DNA of 64,000 nt, taken from the NCBI GenBank assembly GCA_001774395.1, contig MEZX01000002.1:463000-526999 (forward strand). The letters are read 5' to 3'. This DNA comes from Candidatus Berkelbacteria bacterium RIFCSPLOWO2_01_FULL_50_28 (GTDB lineage: Bacteria > Patescibacteria > UBA1384 > 2-12-FULL-50-11). The notes beneath the pieces are model-generated. The model was given only the letters and a program-made list of their open reading frames with translations. It searched no databases and had not been told where the DNA came from. Positions within the stretch are counted from its first letter, which is position 1. The number at the start of each line of letters is the position of its first letter. A program made the translations under genes and the position numbers. This document shows, one piece after another, positions 59,941-64,000 of the stretch.

Positions 59941-61143
59941 ATGGCAAAGATTTCACGAGTTTGGGGACAGGTGATCCACGACTCTAGGGGCGACGACACC
60001 GTCCAGGCTTCGGTTCAAGACGAACGAGGTCTTATCGCTTCATCCGCCGTTCCGGCAGGAGCTTCCAAGGGAAAGTTCGAAGCCGCGACAGTTGAACCAG
60101 CCGCGGCGGTTAGTAACATCAACGAAATTATCGGCCATGCGCTGGTAAATCGCGACCCAGCCGATCAAGCAGGCATAGATCGCTTCATGATAGAGCTTGA
60201 CGGAACGTCAAATAAATCTCACTTGGGGGCTAACGCGATCTTGGGAGTTTCGATGGCAATAACCCGGTTGGCTGCTCTCGAGCAGCAGCTCCCCCTGTAC
60301 CGCTATATCGGCAAACTCAACAATCGTAACGAATTCCATATTCCCATACCGATGATGAATATGATAAATGGCGGCAAACACGCCAACAATAATTTAGATA
60401 TTCAAGAATTTATGGTCGTACCAGATCGCGTTACTGGTTACCATAACCAGCTCTCCGCCGGAAAGATGATTTTTAGCACCCTTGGCACTATTTTGCGCGA
60501 AGACCATCTCTCAGTGGCCAACGGTGACGAGGGTGGTTACGCTCCAAATTTGGATACCAACGAGATGGCGCTCGATTATTTAATGCGGGCCATTAAACAA
60601 TCTGGCTACCAACCTTGGGATGAAGTTTCGCTGGCACTGGACGTCGCCGCAAGTAGCCTACCACCAACTTTCGAAGTTACCCCGAGTCGTTTCTTAGGGA
60701 TATTACGTGATTTCCCCATCCTTTCCCTGGAGGACCCGTTTGATGAGGAGGACTGGGAGAACTGGGTGAAGTTCTTGTCACAGATGGAACAATCTAACTC
60801 CAGCACAAAAAAACTTATGCTGGTGGGTGACGACCTGTTCGTGACGAACCAAGAAAGACTGCGTAAAGGCATCGAGATGAAAGCGGCCAACGCTATTCTG
60901 GTCAAATTAAATCAAATCGGAACCGTCACTGAAACTCTTGAGGTTTCCGAAATGGCCAAGGACGCTGGTTTTATGACAATCGTTTCCCATCGTTCAGGCG
61001 AAACTCTTGACGATTTCATCGCAGATTTTTCTGTTGGAACCGGTGCCCAATTCATTAAAACTGGCGCTCCAAACGATACGCATCAAGAGCGGATGACCAA
61101 GTACCGCCGTTTGCTGACGATTGAGCAAGAGTTAGCAGCGTAA
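59941..61143 (+). CDS. eno: Enolase
   Basis: Converts 2-phosphoglycerate to phosphoenolpyruvate. The 400 residues are slightly short. Key sites: DSRGDDTVQ near 14, GASKGKFEA near 40, the mobile-loop His region MINGGKHANNNLD near 143, GDEGGYAP near 198, metal ligands in ALDVAAS near 230, SLEDPFDEEDW near 260 and VGDDLFVTN near 290, catalytic Lys in ILVKLNQIGTVTET near 315, and SHRSGET near 345. The usual GNPTVEV is GDDTVQA. Confidence 0.96.
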   Translation: MAKISRVWGQVIHDSRGDDTVQASVQDERGLIASSAVPAGASKGKFEAATVEPAAAVSNINEIIGHALVNRDPADQAGIDRFMIELDGTSNKSHLGANAILGVSMAITRLAALEQQLPLYRYIGKLNNRNEFHIPIPMMNMINGGKHANNNLDIQEFMVVPDRVTGYHNQLSAGKMIFSTLGTILREDHLSVANGDEGGYAPNLDTNEMALDYLMRAIKQSGYQPWDEVSLALDVAASSLPPTFEVTPSRFLGILRDFPILSLEDPFDEEDWENWVKFLSQMEQSNSSTKKLMLVGDDLFVTNQERLRKGIEMKAANAILVKLNQIGTVTETLEVSEMAKDAGFMTIVSHRSGETLDDFIADFSVGTGAQFIKTGAPNDTHQERMTKYRRLLTIEQELAA

Positions 61144-62718
61144 ATGTCACCGCGGCCCAAACCTGTAGTCCTAGCGGTAATTGACGGCTGGGGAGTTGCA
61201 CCAACCTGGGGCGGCAACGCTATCGCCCTGGCCCAAACGCCGTTCTACAACGAAGTGAAGAAAGTATTTCCCAACACAACTCTAGCGGCTTCCGGAGACG
61301 CCGTTGGCTTGCCGGCCAAATTCCATGGGAATTCTGAGGTGGGACATCTAAACATCGGCACGGGACAGGTTGTGCAACAGTCGTTGCCGGCCATCACCAC
61401 AGCAATCAGTGACAATAGTTTCTTTTCCAATCCCGCACTGGTAAACGCTTTCCAACGTATCAATAATACTGATAATTCGGTCCACATCATGGGATTGGCA
61501 TCTGACGGCGGAATTCACAGTCACATCGACCATCTCTTCGCGCTGCTAGATATGGCGAAACACTGCGGCGTCAAGGATGTCTGTATCCACGTCATCACCG
61601 ATGGTCGTGATACTTCGCCGTTTGTTTCCCAACAGTTCTGCGCTCTAATTGATCAGAAAATTGCCGAGGTGGGTATCGGGCGCATTTGTACTGTTTCTGG
61701 ACGTTACTACGCTATGGATCGTGATAATCGCTGGGATAGAATTGAAAAAACGTATCGTGCTATTACCGAGGGCGTTGGTCTGGAGGCGCGCACGCCCGAG
61801 GCTGCCATTGCGTCTGCCTATCGAGACGGATTCTCCGACGAATTTATCGTCCCAACCGTCATCAGAGGTGAAGGCAACAGCTTTCGACCGTTGTCTGATG
61901 GGGATTCGCTTATCTTTTTTAATTTTCGTGGCGATCGAGCGCGAGAAATAACCCAAGCTTTCGTACGACCAAATTTTAAGGAATTTGAGCGAAAAGTGAC
62001 TATCAGTAGCCTGTATTTTGTTGGATTTACTTTCTACCAAGAGGGATTGCCGATCCAAGTCGCTTTTCACCCACGGGATGTGAAGTACCCGCTGGCACGG
62101 ATACTGTCTGACGCTGGCTTAAAACAGTTGCACGTCGCTGAATCAGAAAAATACGCCCACGTAACGTACTTTTTCAACGGTGGGAGAGAAGAGTCGTATC
62201 CGCGTGAGGATCGAATCGTTGTACCTTCTCCAAAAGTTTCGAGCTACGATCAGACCCCTGCTATGTCGACAACAGAAATCACAGAAACCGTTATCAGCCA
62301 CATCACTAATTATGACTTCATCCTGCTTAATTACGCCTGTCCAGATATGATAGGACACACGGGAAATCTGCGAGCGGCCATCCAGGCGGTTGAAGCGGTA
62401 GACAAAAGCATGGCGGAGATATTTAAGACAATTCAAGAGCATGACGGGGTGTTCATTATCACCGCCGATCACGGCAACGTTGAACAGATGGTTAACCCCA
62501 AAACTGGAGAGCCCGACACTGAGCACACAGGCCACCCGGTGCCGTTCATTGTGGCCAACGACACTCAGGTAACCGCTCTAAGAAGTGGGGGCAAACTATC
62601 TGACGTCGCGCCAACTATCCTGCAGATTATGGGGATTGCAGCTCCTGATGAGATGGAAGGTAAAAGCCTGATTACCTCTCCCACTCCGACTTCGCCAGTA
62701 ACCACTGCTCCCGTCTAA
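61144..62718 (+). CDS. gpmI: 2,3-bisphosphoglycerate-independent phosphoglycerate mutase
   Basis: Interconverts 3- and 2-phosphoglycerate with two Mn ions and a phosphoserine. The 524-residue alkaline-phosphatase-fold protein has VIDGWGVAPTWGGNAI at the start, the nucleophile Ser in GNSEVGHLNIG near 65, HVITDGRDTSP near 150, FNFRGDRAREITQAF near 265, and ITADHGNVEQM near 443. It follows eno directly, giving a pgi-eno-gpmI glycolysis block. Confidence 0.96.
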   Translation: MSPRPKPVVLAVIDGWGVAPTWGGNAIALAQTPFYNEVKKVFPNTTLAASGDAVGLPAKFHGNSEVGHLNIGTGQVVQQSLPAITTAISDNSFFSNPALVNAFQRINNTDNSVHIMGLASDGGIHSHIDHLFALLDMAKHCGVKDVCIHVITDGRDTSPFVSQQFCALIDQKIAEVGIGRICTVSGRYYAMDRDNRWDRIEKTYRAITEGVGLEARTPEAAIASAYRDGFSDEFIVPTVIRGEGNSFRPLSDGDSLIFFNFRGDRAREITQAFVRPNFKEFERKVTISSLYFVGFTFYQEGLPIQVAFHPRDVKYPLARILSDAGLKQLHVAESEKYAHVTYFFNGGREESYPREDRIVVPSPKVSSYDQTPAMSTTEITETVISHITNYDFILLNYACPDMIGHTGNLRAAIQAVEAVDKSMAEIFKTIQEHDGVFIITADHGNVEQMVNPKTGEPDTEHTGHPVPFIVANDTQVTALRSGGKLSDVAPTILQIMGIAAPDEMEGKSLITSPTPTSPVTTAPV

Positions 62719-62833
62719 CCTGCTGTTGTCTAGGCAACCAAACCTACAAAAGGTAAAATGTTAAAGGTAACAAAAGTGAATATTGTCTTGTAAATTGAAA
62801 ATTGTTACTTGAGAACTCCGCCTTCGGCGGCAA

Positions 62834-62906
62834 GGGCCGTTAGCTCATTTGGTAGAGCGCATCCATGGCATGGATGAGGTGACCGGTTCGATCCCGGTAC
62901 GGTCCA
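62834..62906 (+). tRNA. tRNA-Ala (anticodon GGC)
   Basis: 73 bases. Acceptor GGGCCGT pairs with ACGGTCC and contains G3-U70. Anticodon stem CATCC / GGATG, loop ATGGCAT, anticodon GGC. The T arm is CCGGTTCGATCCCGG. No encoded CCA. Its last 16 bases plus two recur 70 bases downstream. Confidence 0.97.
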
Positions 62907-62978
62907 CAACAGAAAACGAAGTGCTTCGTTGTGGGACGGGAGGGAATGAGCGTAGCGAGTATCCCGGTACGGTCCACA
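62891..62978 (+). repeat. Direct repeat of the tRNA-Ala 3' end
   Basis: ATCCCGGTACGGTCCACA occurs at 62891-62908 and again, exactly, at 62961-62978; the second copy is followed by gaaaac, close to the cagaaaac after the first. The 52 bases between contain CGAAG-TG-CTTCG and a GAGCGTAGCGAG string common in environmental repeats. Confidence 0.75.
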
Positions 62979-63056
62979 GAAAACCAGTCTTTCAGCTCAG
63001 TACAACACACAAATACCGCTGTGAAGCGGTACTGTGTCTCATCGAGCTCGATGAAA

Positions 63057-63266
63057 TTACATAGAAGGTGCGTCTGACTTCGACCCCTTCATGAAGGCGC
63101 TTATCAAGCTCCAAAGAGCCGCAAGGCCAACAATGATGTAGACGATCTGGGCGAAAGTATCACCCAACTTCGCGACGAAGTTCCACTCTGCGTTGATACC
63201 AATCAAACCCCAGTTTAGACCACCTACAAACAGGAAGAACCACACTACCCAATCAAATCCTTTCAT
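63057..63266 (-). CDS. DUF378 membrane protein
   Basis: A 69-residue protein with two transmembrane helices. WVVWFFLFVGGLNWGLIGI at the N-terminus and IVYIIVGLAALWSLI are the DUF378 signatures. The start at 63266 (MKGFDWVVWF) follows AAGGAGG by eight bases. TTGACA (63338-63333) and CGTAAT with 17-base spacing may be its promoter. Role unknown. Confidence 0.9.
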   Translation of the reverse strand: MKGFDWVVWFFLFVGGLNWGLIGINAEWNFVAKLGDTFAQIVYIIVGLAALWSLISAFMKGSKSDAPSM

Positions 63267-63427
63267 TCCTCTCACCTCCTTCCCCAACTCATATTATTAC
63301 TATGACATAATTACGTCGCCTGGCTAGGTTTTTGTCAACCCCTCAACGCCGTTCTGGGTTGACCTTGGGCATTCGAAAGGTCAAGAGCCGTTGCCCAACT
63401 GCCCCCTCAAGAGCTAACATAGGACAG

Positions 63428-64000
63428 ATGGGTTATAACCACAAGGACATTGAGCACAGGTGGCGTCCTAAATTCGACGCTGCAAAGCTTTCAACCTGCG
63501 ACCTCTCAAGCGGTGAGCCGTTCTACTGCTTGGATATGTTCCCCTACCCTTCTGGCGATGGTCTGCATGTCGGTCATTGGCGTGGGTACACTTTAAGTGA
63601 TTTTTACGTTCGTTATTGGAGTCTTAAGGGTAAAAATGTCTTGCACCCGATGGGTTTCGATGCGTTTGGCCTACCGGCTGAAAACGCGGCAATCAAAAGT
63701 AAAACTCATCCCAAGAAATTTACCGATCGTGCAATAGAGACATTTAAAACTCAGCTGAACGCTCTGGGGGCGCTTTACGACTGGAAGAAGCAAGTAAACA
63801 CCAGCTCTCCTGACTATTACCGCTGGACTCAGTGGTTGTTTCTGCAGTTTTTCAAGCACGGACTGGCTGAGAAAAGACAAGCTTTAGTTAACTGGTGTCC
63901 GAAAGACCAAACAGTACTGGCCAACGAGCAAGTCGTGGGCGGCTGTTGCGAACGCTGCGGCAGTAAGGTTACCAAAAAAAGCTTGTCGCAGTGGTATTTG
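63428..64000 (+). CDS. leuS: Leucyl-tRNA synthetase, N-terminal part (runs off the window)
   Basis: Charges tRNA-Leu. The first 191 codons are visible: the ATP-binding HIGH motif reads HVGH in PYPSGDGLHVGHWRGYTL near residue 46, then HPMGFDAFGLPAENAAIK near 77, WTQWLFLQFFKHGLAEK and the zinc-type CCERCGSK. The gene continues beyond 64000. TAACAT lies about nine bases before the ATG, so the transcript may be almost leaderless; TTGACCTT / AAAGGTCAA forms an inverted repeat upstream. Confidence 0.95.
   Translation, partial: MGYNHKDIEHRWRPKFDAAKLSTCDLSSGEPFYCLDMFPYPSGDGLHVGHWRGYTLSDFYVRYWSLKGKNVLHPMGFDAFGLPAENAAIKSKTHPKKFTDRAIETFKTQLNALGALYDWKKQVNTSSPDYYRWTQWLFLQFFKHGLAEKRQALVNWCPKDQTVLANEQVVGGCCERCGSKVTKKSLSQWYL

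Overview
The window reads as a chromosome segment of an ultra-small bacterium of the Candidate Phyla Radiation (Patescibacteria). Pointers are the paired conjugation-type ATPases without other secretion genes, short SecD/SecF, the bifunctional SIS-type sugar isomerase beside enolase and phosphoglycerate mutase, a stand-alone DUF3048 protein, DUF378 and CBU_0592 membrane proteins, tRNA genes without encoded CCA, and many genes without a Shine-Dalgarno (SD) sequence. UGA ends many intact genes, so the code is standard and not the glycine-UGA code of Gracilibacteria. I cannot place it more finely. No rRNA, CRISPR array, insertion sequence or phage is visible.

Layout. 0-9.2 kb: pyrB, a minus-strand transcription unit of unknown product, a small Cys-rich protein, a membrane protein, a phosphatase, tgt, and two large conjugation-type ATPases. 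9.5-17.9 kb: secDF, an RluA pseudouridine synthase, a ~0.7 kb gene-free stretch bounded by a strong promoter and a U-tract, a UvrD helicase-nuclease, a DUF6580-trxA operon behind a structured leader, and a cob(I)alamin adenosyltransferase. 18-27 kb: the B12-dependent ribonucleotide reductase nrdJ, a tandem pair of unknown paralogues with identical terminators, ftsZ, ftsA, ybeY, yqeY and bS21. 27-38 kb: a 707-residue unknown protein, small enzymes (NUDIX, beta-lactamase-like, deformylase, deoxyribosyltransferase-like, a CYTH gene with an in-frame stop, hydrolase, HIT), a lytic transglycosylase behind a structured leader, DUF3048 and cca. 38-46 kb: an ABC-type pair, NYN nuclease, LytR_C-like and AbrB-like proteins, lexA, dinB and an 84-residue protein that share a promoter-operator, a LuxR-type regulator and a short PlsX homologue. 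46-55 kb: clpC, nusA, two glycosyltransferases, mreB, a PEGA-like protein and a sortase. 55-64 kb: three tRNA genes counting tRNA-Leu, tsaC, DUF302, a TrpF-like barrel, a retron-type reverse transcriptase with a structured leader, the pgi/pmi-eno-gpmI glycolysis cluster, DUF378 and the start of leuS.

Together the genes cover division and shape (ftsA, ftsZ, mreB), surface building (glycosyltransferases, sortase, transglycosylase, Sec), lower glycolysis, DNA repair, and deoxynucleotide synthesis that needs adenosylcobalamin. No B12 synthesis gene is in view, so the cofactor is probably scavenged. Two gene styles coexist. Most genes sit in tight overlapping operons with weak or absent SD. A second set (pyrB, the paralogue pair, the 707-residue gene, the LuxR gene, the PlsX-like gene, the TrpF-like gene, the reverse transcriptase) stands alone with strong SD sites, and several of these also have clear promoters and hairpin terminators.

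The most promising unexplained items are: a shared direct-repeat operator in front of lexA and an unknown gene next to dinB; a retron-type reverse transcriptase whose catalytic motif reads FVDN; minus-strand units that look like non-coding RNAs; two orphan structured leaders; and AT-rich repeats that lie directly before start codons, two copies holding a covarying hairpin over the ribosome-binding site.
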